Source: Burkholderia cepacia (lineage in GTDB: Bacteria; Pseudomonadota; Gammaproteobacteria; Burkholderiales; Burkholderiaceae). Taken from it: 64,000 nucleotides of DNA. Numbering within the stretch: position 1 is the first letter of the stretch; each line of letters begins with the position of its first letter. Of the stretch, positions 31,761-40,430 are shown piece by piece. Both the position numbers and the translations under genes were made by a program. The DNA is taken from the NCBI RefSeq assembly GCF_001718835.1, contig NZ_CP013443.1, positions 806,001-870,000 of the forward strand, given 5' to 3'. The notes below the pieces were generated by a model. The model was given only the letters and a program-made list of their open reading frames with translations. It did not search any database and was not told the origin of the DNA.

Positions 31761-33118
31761 GCGCGGCGCCGGCCGACGCACGCGTGCTCGAAGTCGAGCA
31801 CGTGATCGACGAGACCCATCGCCCGGGTTTTCACTGGATGCTGGTCGTGCTGTGCGGGCTGTGTCTCGTGATCGACGGCTTCGATGCGCAGGCGATGGGC
31901 TACGTCGCCCCGAGCGTGATCGCCGAATGGGGCGTGCCGAAACAGGCGCTCGGGCCCGTGTTCAGCGCGAGCCTGTTCGGGATGCTGCTCGGCGCGCTCG
32001 GGCTGTCGGTGCTGGCCGACCGGATCGGGCGGCGCCCGGTGCTGATCGGCTCGACGCTGTTCTTCGCGGTGACGATGCTCGCGACGCCGTTCGCGGGTTC
32101 GATCCCGGTGCTGATGGCGCTGCGCTTCGTCACGGGCCTCGGCCTCGGCTGCATCATGCCGAACGCGATGGCGCTGGTCGGCGAGTTCAGCCCGGCCGCG
32201 CATCGCGTGAAGCGGATGATGATCGTGTCGTGCGGCTTCACGCTCGGCGCAGCGCTCGGCGGCTTCATCAGCGCCGCGCTGATTCCGGCGCTCGGCTGGC
32301 GCTCGGTGTTCTTCGTCGGCGGCGCGGTGCCGCTCGTGCTCACGATCGCGATGGTCGCGCGGCTGCCCGAGTCGCTGCAGTTCCTGGTGCTGAAAGGGCG
32401 CGTCGCGCAGGCGCGCGACTGGCTCGCGGGTTTCGCGCCCGAAGCCGGCATCGACGCCGATACGCGCATCGTCGTGCGCGAGCGGGCCGCGACCGGCGCG
32501 CCGGTCGCCGAGCTGTTCAGCCACGGCCGCCTGCCGGTCACGCTGCTGCTGTGGGCGATCAGCTTCATGAACCTGATCGACCTGTATTTCCTGTCGAACT
32601 GGCTGCCGACGGTGATGCGCGATGCCGGTTATTCGCCGGGGACGGCCGTGATCGTCGGCACGGTGCTGCAGACGGGCGGCGTGATCGGCACGCTGTCGCT
32701 CGGCTGGTTCATCGAACGCTACGGCTTCGTGCGCGTGCTGTTCGCCTGCTTTGCGTGCGCCGCGGTGTCGGTCGGGCTGATCGGCTCGGTCGCGCATGCG
32801 TTGCCGTGGCTGCTGGTGGTCGTGTTCGCGGGCGGGTTCTGCGTGGTCGGCGGGCAGCCGGCGGTGAACGCGCTCGCGGGCCAGTATTACCCGACGTCGC
32901 TGCGCTCGACGGGCATCGGCTGGAGCCTCGGCATCGGCCGGATCGGCTCGGTGCTGGGGCCGCTCGTCGGCGGACAACTGATTGCGCTCAACTGGTCGAA
33001 CGGTGCGCTGTTCCACGCGGCCGCGGTGCCCGTGCTGTGCTCGGCGCTGTTCGTGCTCGGGCTGGCCGGTGTGACGCGACGTGGCGGCGCGCAGGCGCCG
33101 AACGCCGCGATGAATTGA
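31757..33118 (+). CDS. MFS transporter, aromatic acid:H+ symporter (AAHS) type
   Basis: A 453-residue, twelve-helix transporter. AAHS signs are the first helix LVIDGFDAQAMGYVAPSVI with the Asp-Gly-Phe-Asp motif, the loop LADRIGRRPVLI between helices 2 and 3, and PNAMALVGEFSPAAHRVKRM after helix 4. Members such as PcaK and BenK bring in benzoate- or hydroxybenzoate-like acids. The gene overlaps DUF2783 and precedes hmgA by 15 bases, so it presumably imports the substrate of this operon, which I infer to be a hydroxylated phenylacetate or similar. The substrate is not shown by the sequence. Confidence 0.92.
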   Translation: MSAAPADARVLEVEHVIDETHRPGFHWMLVVLCGLCLVIDGFDAQAMGYVAPSVIAEWGVPKQALGPVFSASLFGMLLGALGLSVLADRIGRRPVLIGSTLFFAVTMLATPFAGSIPVLMALRFVTGLGLGCIMPNAMALVGEFSPAAHRVKRMMIVSCGFTLGAALGGFISAALIPALGWRSVFFVGGAVPLVLTIAMVARLPESLQFLVLKGRVAQARDWLAGFAPEAGIDADTRIVVRERAATGAPVAELFSHGRLPVTLLLWAISFMNLIDLYFLSNWLPTVMRDAGYSPGTAVIVGTVLQTGGVIGTLSLGWFIERYGFVRVLFACFACAAVSVGLIGSVAHALPWLLVVVFAGGFCVVGGQPAVNALAGQYYPTSLRSTGIGWSLGIGRIGSVLGPLVGGQLIALNWSNGALFHAAAVPVLCSALFVLGLAGVTRRGGAQAPNAAMN

Positions 33119-33133
33119 TGGAGAAAGGAAACG

Positions 33134-34468
33134 ATGACGCTTGACCTGTCGAAACCGGCGAACGCCGGCTACCTGAGCGGTTTCGCGAACGAATTCGCGA
33201 CCGAGGCGCTGCCCGGCGCGTTGCCGCACGGCCGCAACTCGCCGCAGCGCGCGCCTTACGGGCTGTATGCGGAGCAACTGTCGGGCACCGCGTTTACCGC
33301 GCCGCGTGGCCACAACCGCCGCTCGTGGCTGTACCGCATTCGCCCGGCGGCCGTGCATCGGCCGTTCGAGCCGTACGCGGGCCCGCAGCGGCTCGTGTCG
33401 GAATTCGGCGACTCGGCCGACGTGCCGCCGACGCCGCCGAACCAGCTGCGCTGGGACCCGCTGCCGATGCCGGTCGAGCCGACCGATTTCGTCGAAGGGC
33501 TGGTGACGATGGCCGGCAACGGCTCGGCCGCCGCGATGAACGGCTGCGCGATCCACCTGTACGCAGCGAACCGCTCGATGCAGGACCGCTTTTTCTACAG
33601 CGCGGACGGCGAACTGCTGATCGTGCCGCAGCAGGGGCGCCTGTTCATCGCGACCGAATTCGGCCGGCTCGACGTCGAGCCGTTCGAGATCGCGGTGATC
33701 CCGCGCGGCGTGCGTTTCTCCGTCGCGCTGCCGGACGGCGATGCGCGCGGCTACATTTGCGAAAACTTCGGCGCGCTGCTGCGTTTGCCGGACCTCGGCC
33801 CGATCGGCTCGAACGGTCTCGCGAACCCGCGCGACTTCCTGACGCCGCAGGCCGCTTACGAAGACCGCGAAGGCGCGTTCGAGCTGATCGCGAAGCTGAA
33901 CGGCCGGCTGTGGCGCGCGGACATCGGCCATTCGCCGCTCGACGTCGTCGCGTGGCACGGCAACTACGCGCCGTACAAATACGACCTGCGCCTGTTCAAC
34001 ACGATCGGCTCGATCAGCTTCGACCATCCCGATCCGTCGATCTTCCTGGTGCTGCAGTCGCAGAGCGACACGCCGGGCGTCGACACGATCGACTTCGTGA
34101 TCTTCCCGCCGCGCTGGCTCGCGGCCGAGGATACGTTCCGCCCGCCCTGGTTCCACCGCAACGTCGCGAGCGAGTTCATGGGGCTCGTGCACGGCGCGTA
34201 CGACGCGAAGGCCGAAGGCTTCGTGCCGGGCGGCGCGAGCCTGCACAACTGCATGTCGGGCCACGGGCCCGACGCGGACACGTTCGAGAAGGCGTCCGCG
34301 AGCGATACGAGCAAGCCGCACAAGGTCGACGCGACGATGGCGTTCATGTTCGAGACCCGCACGCTGATCCGGCCGACGCGCTGCGCGCTCGATACGGCGC
34401 AGCTGCAGGCCGACTACTTCGAATGCTGGCAAGGCATCAGGAAGCATTTCAATCCGGAGCAAAAATGA
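33134..34468 (+). CDS. hmgA: Homogentisate 1,2-dioxygenase
   Basis: A 444-residue Fe(II) ring-cleaving dioxygenase that turns homogentisate into maleylacetoacetate. The iron ligands fall at the expected spacing: His341 (PPWFHRN), Glu347 (SEFMG) and His377 (SGHGPD). The N-terminal phrase SGFANEFATEALPGALP and RSWLYRIRP also mark the family. GAAAGGAAACG precedes ATG 33134. It overlaps fahA by four bases (ATGA). The usual middle enzyme, maleylacetoacetate isomerase, is not in the operon and must be encoded elsewhere or be bypassed. Confidence 0.98.
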   Translation: MTLDLSKPANAGYLSGFANEFATEALPGALPHGRNSPQRAPYGLYAEQLSGTAFTAPRGHNRRSWLYRIRPAAVHRPFEPYAGPQRLVSEFGDSADVPPTPPNQLRWDPLPMPVEPTDFVEGLVTMAGNGSAAAMNGCAIHLYAANRSMQDRFFYSADGELLIVPQQGRLFIATEFGRLDVEPFEIAVIPRGVRFSVALPDGDARGYICENFGALLRLPDLGPIGSNGLANPRDFLTPQAAYEDREGAFELIAKLNGRLWRADIGHSPLDVVAWHGNYAPYKYDLRLFNTIGSISFDHPDPSIFLVLQSQSDTPGVDTIDFVIFPPRWLAAEDTFRPPWFHRNVASEFMGLVHGAYDAKAEGFVPGGASLHNCMSGHGPDADTFEKASASDTSKPHKVDATMAFMFETRTLIRPTRCALDTAQLQADYFECWQGIRKHFNPEQK

Positions 34469-35772
34469 GCGATACCCAAGACTGGCGCGCGACGCTCGAC
34501 CCGGCTCGCAAGAGCTGGATCGACACGGCGAACGATCCCGCGTGCGACTTCCCGATCCAGAACCTGCCGTTCGGGATCTTCAGCGATGCGAAGCAGGCGG
34601 CGCGTCGTGCCGGCGTCGCGCTCGGCGACCAGATCGTCGATCTTGCGGCGCTCGCGCGTGCGGGCCTCGTGACGTTGCCGGCCGGCGCCGCCGACGTGTT
34701 CGCGCAGCCGACGCTGAATGCGTTCATCGCGCTCGGCCGCGAGGCATGGCGCGGCGTGCGCGTGCAATTGAGCGAGCTGTTCGCGCGCGATGCCGCACGG
34801 CTGCGCGACGACGCGGCGCTGCGCGCGCAGGCGCTGGTGCCGCAGCGCGACGCGACGCTGCATCTGCCGGTCGACATCCCCGGCTACACCGATTTCTATT
34901 CGTCGAAGGAGCATGCGACCAACGTCGGTTCGATGTTCCGCGATCCGAAGAACGCGTTGCTGCCGAACTGGTCGGAAATGCCGATCGGCTACAACGGCCG
35001 CGCGTCGTCGGTGGTCGTGAGCGGCACGCCGGTGCGGCGTCCGAACGGGCAACTGAAGCTGCCCGACCAGGAGCGTCCGGTGTTCGGTGCGTGCCGCAAG
35101 CTCGACATCGAACTGGAGACGGGTTTCATCGTCGGCCGCGGCAACGCGCTCGGCGAGCCGATCGCGTGCGAGGACGCCGAAGCGCACATCTTCGGGATGG
35201 TGCTGCTGAACGACTGGAGCGCGCGCGACATCCAGCAGTGGGAATACGTGCCGCTCGGCCCGTTCAACGCGAAGACCTTCGCGACGACGATCTCGCCGTG
35301 GATCGTCACGCTCGACGCGCTCGAACCGTTCCGCGTCGCGCAGCCCGAGCAGTCGCCGCAGCCGCTCGCGTATCTGCGGCACGCGGGCAAGCATGCGTTC
35401 GACATCGCGCTCGAAGTGACGCTGCGCGCGGAAGGGGCGGCGGAGGCGACGTCGATCTGCCGTACGAACTTCAAGCACATGTACTGGACGATGGCGCAGC
35501 AGCTCGCGCATCACACGGTGGCCGGCTGCAATACGCGCGTGGGTGACCTGATGGGTTCGGGCACGATCAGCGGGCCGACGAAGGACTCGTTCGGCAGCCT
35601 GCTCGAACTGACGTGGAACGGCAAGGAGCCGGTTGCGCTGAACGGCGGCGGCAGTCGCGCATTCATCGAGGACGGCGACGAGCTCACGCTCGCCGGATGG
35701 TGCCAGGGCGACGGCTATCGCGTCGGTTTCGGTGAGTGCGTCGGCAAGATCCTGCCGGCGGCGAAGGGGTAA
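34465..35772 (+). CDS. fahA: Fumarylacetoacetase
   Basis: A 435-residue metal-dependent hydrolase that splits fumarylacetoacetate into fumarate and acetoacetate, the last step of tyrosine/homogentisate breakdown. Signs are DIPGYTDFYSSKEHATNVGS (about residues 131-150), which holds the catalytic His and a Ca ligand Asp, MLLNDWSARDIQQWEYVPLG-like metal-site segment, FNAKTFATTISPW and GSGTISGPT. Its ATG overlaps the hmgA stop. A hairpin without T tract at 35781-35813 follows, in front of a convergent MFS gene. Confidence 0.97.
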   Translation: MSDTQDWRATLDPARKSWIDTANDPACDFPIQNLPFGIFSDAKQAARRAGVALGDQIVDLAALARAGLVTLPAGAADVFAQPTLNAFIALGREAWRGVRVQLSELFARDAARLRDDAALRAQALVPQRDATLHLPVDIPGYTDFYSSKEHATNVGSMFRDPKNALLPNWSEMPIGYNGRASSVVVSGTPVRRPNGQLKLPDQERPVFGACRKLDIELETGFIVGRGNALGEPIACEDAEAHIFGMVLLNDWSARDIQQWEYVPLGPFNAKTFATTISPWIVTLDALEPFRVAQPEQSPQPLAYLRHAGKHAFDIALEVTLRAEGAAEATSICRTNFKHMYWTMAQQLAHHTVAGCNTRVGDLMGSGTISGPTKDSFGSLLELTWNGKEPVALNGGGSRAFIEDGDELTLAGWCQGDGYRVGFGECVGKILPAAKG

Positions 35773-35780
35773 TGCACGCG

Positions 35781-35813
35781 CGATGGCGGTTCGTCAGGCA
35801 CGGACCGCCATCG
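35781..35813. terminator. Hairpin between fahA and convergent MFS gene
   Basis: Perfect 10-bp inverted repeat CGATGGCGGT/ACCGCCATCG with a 13-nt loop, in the 50-base gap between convergent genes. No U-tract follows, so intrinsic termination is uncertain. Confidence 0.45.
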
Positions 35814-35822
35814 GGCGCACCG

Positions 35823-36983
35823 CTAGACCGCGCGCTGCAACGCGGCGCGTCGCTCCCACAGCGCGGCCGCGACGAACGCGGCGACACAGGCGACCAGCAC
35901 GCCGACCAGCGCGTTGCTGCCCAGTTGCTCCATCAACGCGCCGGCGACCAGCGGGCCGCCGAAGCTCGCGGCGCTCCACGATGCCGACACGAGCGAGCTC
36001 GCGGTGACGAGCGCCGCACCGCGGAAGCGTTCGCCGCACGCGACGAGCGACAGCGTATAGATGCTGCCGGCCGCCGCGCCGAGCACGAACAGCAGCGGCC
36101 AGCACAGCCACGGGTTCGCGATGACGAACGGCAGCAGCGGCAGGCCGGCCAGCACGATCCAGCCCGCGCCGAGGTGCACGCGTTCGCGGCCGAGCTTGTC
36201 CGCGAGCCAGCCGATCGGGAACTGCATCGCGGTATCGCCGAACAGCATGATCGACGCGAGCAGCACGGCCGTGGCGCTCGCGACGCCGTGATCCATCGCG
36301 TAGAGCGGCAGCAGCGACAGCGCGAGCGTATCGAACAGCGCGAAGAAACCGGTGCCGATGATCAGCGCGGGCATGCGCGGCAGCACGTCGAGCCAGCGGC
36401 CGTGCGCTTCGTGATGCGCGTCGTCGCCGGCGAGCGGTGCGCGCCGGATCGTCGCGAGCGTCGGCAGCGCGAGCAGGAACAGCGCGCCGCACAGCGCGAA
36501 GCGGATGCTCGTCGCACCGGCGATCTGGCTCACGAGCACGGGGCCCGCCATCTGGAACAGCGTGAAATTGGTCGCGTAGATCGCGACGACGCGGCCGCGC
36601 GTCGAATCGTCGGCGAGCTGGTTGACCCACGCCTCGCCGATCGTGAACAGCAGCATCAGCGCGGCGCCGCACAGCACGCGCAGCGCGCCCCACAGGATCA
36701 GGTTCGACGTGAACTGCATCAGCGCGGTGGCGGCCGCGAGCAGCACGACCGATACGACGATCGCGCGGCGCGAGCCGATGTGGCGTGCGAGTGCGGTGAC
36801 GAACGGGACGATCGCGAGGCCGCCGAGGGCCTGCGCGGCGGTCAGCATGCCGACGACGTTGGTGCCGTGCCCGGCCTCGGTCAGCGCGAGCGCGGTGAGC
36901 GGCAGCGTGGCGCCGGTGCCGAGGCCGACGACCGCGACGCTCAGGATCAGCGCGAGGAAATCGCGATTAAGAATGGCTTTCAT
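35823..36983 (-). CDS. MFS transporter, YcaD-like
   Basis: A 386-residue, twelve-helix MFS protein. The first helix is LALILSVAVVGLGTGATLPL, the motif region reads ALARHIGSRRAIVVSVVLL, and the second half starts GTGFFALFDTLALSLLPLYA. The phrase MLLFTIGEAWVNQLADDSTRGRVV is typical of the YcaD/UMF branch, whose substrates are mostly unknown. It is a single gene convergent with fahA; another MFS exporter gene lies just upstream on the same strand, starting 104 bases away. No local regulator is seen. Confidence 0.88.
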   Translation of the reverse strand: MKAILNRDFLALILSVAVVGLGTGATLPLTALALTEAGHGTNVVGMLTAAQALGGLAIVPFVTALARHIGSRRAIVVSVVLLAAATALMQFTSNLILWGALRVLCGAALMLLFTIGEAWVNQLADDSTRGRVVAIYATNFTLFQMAGPVLVSQIAGATSIRFALCGALFLLALPTLATIRRAPLAGDDAHHEAHGRWLDVLPRMPALIIGTGFFALFDTLALSLLPLYAMDHGVASATAVLLASIMLFGDTAMQFPIGWLADKLGRERVHLGAGWIVLAGLPLLPFVIANPWLCWPLLFVLGAAAGSIYTLSLVACGERFRGAALVTASSLVSASWSAASFGGPLVAGALMEQLGSNALVGVLVACVAAFVAAALWERRAALQRAV

Positions 36984-37086
36984 CGGCGGGGATGCTACAC
37001 CGCGGACCTTGAAAGGTCCATGAAGGCCATCAGGTCCGGGTGGCGTTGCAGGCGTTGCGCGCGCAACGAATGCGCGCGGGGCGGCG

Positions 37087-38256
37087 TTACACGTATTCGG
37101 TCGGCACGGTCACCGGGCGGCGTTCGAGCGACGCCGACCACAGCGTGAGCGCCAGCGCGGCGACGGCCATCGCGACGCCGACCCACGGCAGGTTCACGAG
37201 CGACACGCCGGAGCCGATCGCCATCCCGCCGAGCCACGCGCCGGTCGCGTTGCCGAGGTTGAATGCGCCCTGGTTCAGCGTCGATGCGAGGTTCGGCGCG
37301 TCGCTTGCGCGGTCGACGATCAGGATCTGCAGCGGCGGCACGATCGCGAACGCGAGGATGCCCCACACGAAGATCGTCGCGAGCGCGGCGAACGGCAGGT
37401 GCATCGTGCCCGCGAACAGCGCGAGGACGATGCCGATCAGCGCGAGCGTCGCGATCAGCGACGGCATCCGGCGCCAGTCGGCGAGCTTGCCGCCGAGCGT
37501 GCCGCCCACCGTCAGCCCGAGGCCGAACAGCAGCAGCACGTAGGTGACCTGGCGCGGGGAGAAGCCCGTCACGTCCTCGAGGATCGGCGTGATGTACGTG
37601 AACACGCTGAACAGGCTTGCCGATGCCAGCACGCTGATGCCGAGCACCATCAGCACCTGCGGGTGCTTCAGCACGCTGAATTCGCGCGTGATGCTGGTGT
37701 CGGGCATCGCGAGGTGCTTCGGCAGGCAGACGGCGAGCGCGGCAGCCGCGGCGATGCCGATGCCGGTGACGGCCCAGAACGTCGCGCGCCAGCCGAACGC
37801 CTGGCCGAGCGCGGTGCCGAGCGGCACGCCGAGCACGTTCGCGAGCGTGAGGCCGGTGAACATCAGGGCGATCGCCTGCGCGCGGCGGTTCGGTGCGACG
37901 AGGTTGCTCGCGACCACCGAGCCGATCCCGAAGAACGCGCCGTGGCAGAACGCGGTGACCACGCGCGCGGCCATCAGCACCGCGTAGCCCGGTGCGATCG
38001 CGCAGAACAGGTTGCCCGCGATGAACAATCCGATCAGGCCCATCAGCGCACGCTTGCGCGGCATCTTCGCGGTGACGATCGCGAGGATCGGCGCGCCGAT
38101 CGTCACGCCGAGCGCGTAACCCGACACGAGCATCCCGGCGGCCGGGATCGACACGCCGAGATCGCGTGCGACGTTGGGCAGCAGCCCCATGATCACGAAC
38201 TCGGTGGTACCGATTCCAAATGCGGCGACGGCAAGGGCGAAAAGAGGTAGGGGCAT
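37087..38256 (-). CDS. MFS efflux transporter, AraJ/DHA1-like
   Basis: A 389-residue drug/sugar-efflux type MFS protein. It begins with AVAAFGIGTTEFVIMGLLPN, the hallmark of the AraJ/Cml group, followed by VSGYALGVTIGAPILAI and the loop AKMPRKRALMGLIGLF between helices 2 and 3. The motif-C-like GLTLANVLGVPLGTALGQAFGW lies in helix 5, typical of antiporters. The substrate is unknown. It is encoded on the minus strand ahead of the YcaD-like gene. The 237 bases between it and the bluB end contain no gene that I can support. Confidence 0.9.
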   Translation of the reverse strand: MPLPLFALAVAAFGIGTTEFVIMGLLPNVARDLGVSIPAAGMLVSGYALGVTIGAPILAIVTAKMPRKRALMGLIGLFIAGNLFCAIAPGYAVLMAARVVTAFCHGAFFGIGSVVASNLVAPNRRAQAIALMFTGLTLANVLGVPLGTALGQAFGWRATFWAVTGIGIAAAAALAVCLPKHLAMPDTSITREFSVLKHPQVLMVLGISVLASASLFSVFTYITPILEDVTGFSPRQVTYVLLLFGLGLTVGGTLGGKLADWRRMPSLIATLALIGIVLALFAGTMHLPFAALATIFVWGILAFAIVPPLQILIVDRASDAPNLASTLNQGAFNLGNATGAWLGGMAIGSGVSLVNLPWVGVAMAVAALALTLWSASLERRPVTVPTEYV

Positions 38257-38493
38257 CGCGGTGGGCTCGGGAAAAGCCGCCGCTCGTGCTGGCGCAGGAT
38301 GCGCGGGACAGGCGGAGGAAGGACGTCAGCCGCGATTCTACTTCAGTGAAAACCCTTATGCTTGGGGCCGGAATGGTTGTTGCCGGCTTGCGACGGGGCG
38401 CGATGCGAGTGTCCGGAGTGTGGGGGCGCGCAGGGCCGGCGGGGGTGTGGATAACCGGGGCGCAATTACACCGTCGACGCTGTGGGCGGACGC

Positions 38494-39240
38494 TCAGACG
38501 GCGTTTCGTGCCTGCGTGGCGGGTTTGCCCGATTCGTCGGACGTTCCGGACGTTCCGGACGCTCCGGACGCTCCGGACTCGATCGATGCGCCGGTCTCAC
38601 CTGCCGCACCGTTCCAGCCATTCTCGGACACACACGCTTCGATCGGCATCCGCGCGGCCCAACGCTCCTGCTCGAGCATCGGCTTCGCATAGAACGCGTC
38701 GACGTGCCCGACGCACAGCACGGCGATCGGCTTTGCACCGTCGGGCATGCGCAGCAACGCGCGCAGCGCGTCGACGTCGAACAGCGAGACCCAGCCCATC
38801 CCGAGCCCTTCGGCGCGGGCCGCGAGCCACATGTTCTGGATCGCGCACGCGGCGGACGCGAGATCCATTTCCGGCAGCGTGCGGCGGCCGAACACGTGGC
38901 GCTCGCGACCGTCGGCGAGCGCGACGACCAGCAGCTCGCCGCATTCGCGCACGCCTTCGACTTTCAGCCGCATGAATTCGTCCTGGCGCTCGCCGAGTGC
39001 GTCGGCGGTCGCGCGTCGCTCGGCCTCGACCAGCGCGTGGATCGCCGTGCGCAGCGCGGGATCGGTGATGCGGATGAAGCGCCACGGCTGCATGAAGCCG
39101 ACGCTCGGCGCGTGATGCGCCGCGCGCAGCAGGCGCGCGAGCACGGCGGGATCGACGGGCGCCGGCGTGAAGTGGCGCATGTCGCGCCGTTCGAAAATGG
39201 CGCGGTAGACGGCGGCGATGGCGGAATCGTCGAAACGCAT
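38494..39240 (-). CDS. bluB: 5,6-dimethylbenzimidazole synthase BluB
   Basis: A 248-residue nitroreductase-fold enzyme that fragments FMNH2 with oxygen to give dimethylbenzimidazole, the lower ligand of vitamin B12. Family signs are RRDMRHFTPAPVD near residues 18-30, HAPSVGFMQPWRFIRI near 43-58, and NMWLAARAEGLGMGWVSLFD in the dimer/active-site region. The last 35 residues are an unusual low-complexity Ser-Gly tail (SIESGASGASGTSGTSDESG) coded by imperfect 9-bp repeats at 38542-38577. No cobalamin riboswitch is visible upstream and no other cob gene is adjacent. Confidence 0.92.
   Translation of the reverse strand: MRFDDSAIAAVYRAIFERRDMRHFTPAPVDPAVLARLLRAAHHAPSVGFMQPWRFIRITDPALRTAIHALVEAERRATADALGERQDEFMRLKVEGVRECGELLVVALADGRERHVFGRRTLPEMDLASAACAIQNMWLAARAEGLGMGWVSLFDVDALRALLRMPDGAKPIAVLCVGHVDAFYAKPMLEQERWAARMPIEACVSENGWNGAAGETGASIESGASGASGTSGTSDESGKPATQARNAV
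38542..38577. repeat. Four tandem 9-bp repeats in the bluB 3' end
   Basis: Four head-to-tail copies of CG(T/C)TCCGGA, preceded by a degenerate copy (TTCGTCGGA). They encode the Ser-Gly-Ala/Thr tail of BluB in frame, so copy-number change would only alter tail length. Confidence 0.85.
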
Positions 39241-39401
39241 GAGCGTGAGGGGCGGGATAACGTCGGCGCAACGATAGCAGACTGCGCGCGGGCGGCGTTA
39301 CATGAGCGGGAGCGAAGTGCTGGATTGATGCCGATCGTGAAACGATCCGGCCGCGGCGCAACGAAACGGACAGGTGAACCCGGCCGGCGCGCCGCCTGCC
39401 G

Positions 39402-40400
39402 TCAGCGATTCGCGGTCACGACGTTCTGCGGCGTGCCCGCATGCCACGCCTCGATGTTCAGCAGCGTCGTGTGCGCGATCTCGGCCAGCGCTTCGCGGGT
39501 GAAGAACGCCTGGTGGGACGTGACGATCACGTTGGGGAAGGTCAGCAGGCGGGCGAGCACGTCGTCCTGCAGCGGCAGGTCGGAGTGATCCTCGAAGAAG
39601 AGCCCGCTTTCCTCTTCGTACACGTCGAGCCCGAGATGGCCGAGCTGGCCGCTCTTGAGCGCATCGACCAGCGCCTGCGCATCGACGAGGCCGCCGCGCC
39701 CGGTATTGATCAGCATCGCGCCGTGCTTCATCCGCGCGAGCGTGCGTTCGTTGATCAGGTGGTGCGTCGACGGCAGCAGCGGGCAGTGCAGGCTGACGAT
39801 GTCGGCGTGGTGCAGCAGCTCGTCGAGCTCGACATAACGCGCGCCGAATGCGATCAGCTCGTCGTTGTACGGCGGCACCGAGTGCGCGAGCACGTGCATC
39901 CCGAAGCCCATCATGATCTTCGCGAACACGCTGCCGATGATGCCGGTGCCGATCACGCCGACGGTCTTGCCGTGCAGGTCGAAGCCGAGCAGGCCGTTCA
40001 GCGAGAAGTCGCCTTCGCGGGTGCGCGCGACCGCGCGCGGCAGGCGGCGGTTGAGCGCGAGGATCAGCGCGACCGCGTGCTCGGCCACCGCGTGCGGCGA
40101 ATAGGCGGGCACGCGCACGACCGTGATGCCGAGCCGCTGGGCGGCGGCCAGGTCGACATGGTTGAAGCCCGCCGAGCGCAGCGCGATCAGGCGCGTGCCG
40201 CCGTCGGCCAGCCGTTCGAGCACGGCCGCGTCGACGGTGTCGTTGACGAACGGGCAGACGACCTCATAGCCGTGCGCGAGGATCGCGGTTTCCGCGTCGA
40301 GGTGCGACGGCTGGAAGTGCAGCCGATAGCCGAACTGCCGGTTGGCGGCCGCAAACGAATCGTCGTCGTACTGCCGGCTGCTGAACAGGATCACGCGCAC
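39402..40400 (-). CDS. ldhA: D-lactate dehydrogenase (2-hydroxyacid dehydrogenase family)
   Basis: A 332-residue NAD-dependent D-2-hydroxyacid dehydrogenase. The start MRVILFSSRQYDDDSF is that of the LdhA branch. The catalytic Arg is in LIALRSAGFNHVDL, the Rossmann motif in KTVGVIGTGIIGSVFAKI, Glu in the helix LDVYEEESGLFFED, and His in VIVTSHQAFFTREAL. It reduces pyruvate to D-lactate. A LysR-type regulator gene ends upstream on the same strand, only 30 bases from this start, so the two could be co-transcribed. Confidence 0.94.
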   Translation of the reverse strand: MRVILFSSRQYDDDSFAAANRQFGYRLHFQPSHLDAETAILAHGYEVVCPFVNDTVDAAVLERLADGGTRLIALRSAGFNHVDLAAAQRLGITVVRVPAYSPHAVAEHAVALILALNRRLPRAVARTREGDFSLNGLLGFDLHGKTVGVIGTGIIGSVFAKIMMGFGMHVLAHSVPPYNDELIAFGARYVELDELLHHADIVSLHCPLLPSTHHLINERTLARMKHGAMLINTGRGGLVDAQALVDALKSGQLGHLGLDVYEEESGLFFEDHSDLPLQDDVLARLLTFPNVIVTSHQAFFTREALAEIAHTTLLNIEAWHAGTPQNVVTANR

Positions 40401-40430
40401 GCTGCACCTCCGAAGGCTGACGCGCGCAGT

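Noticed and set aside
31577..34462. 961-codon open frame on the minus strand opposite the MFS and hmgA genes
   Set aside because: Arg/Glu/Asp/His-rich shadow of well-identified genes; no family, no ribosome binding site.
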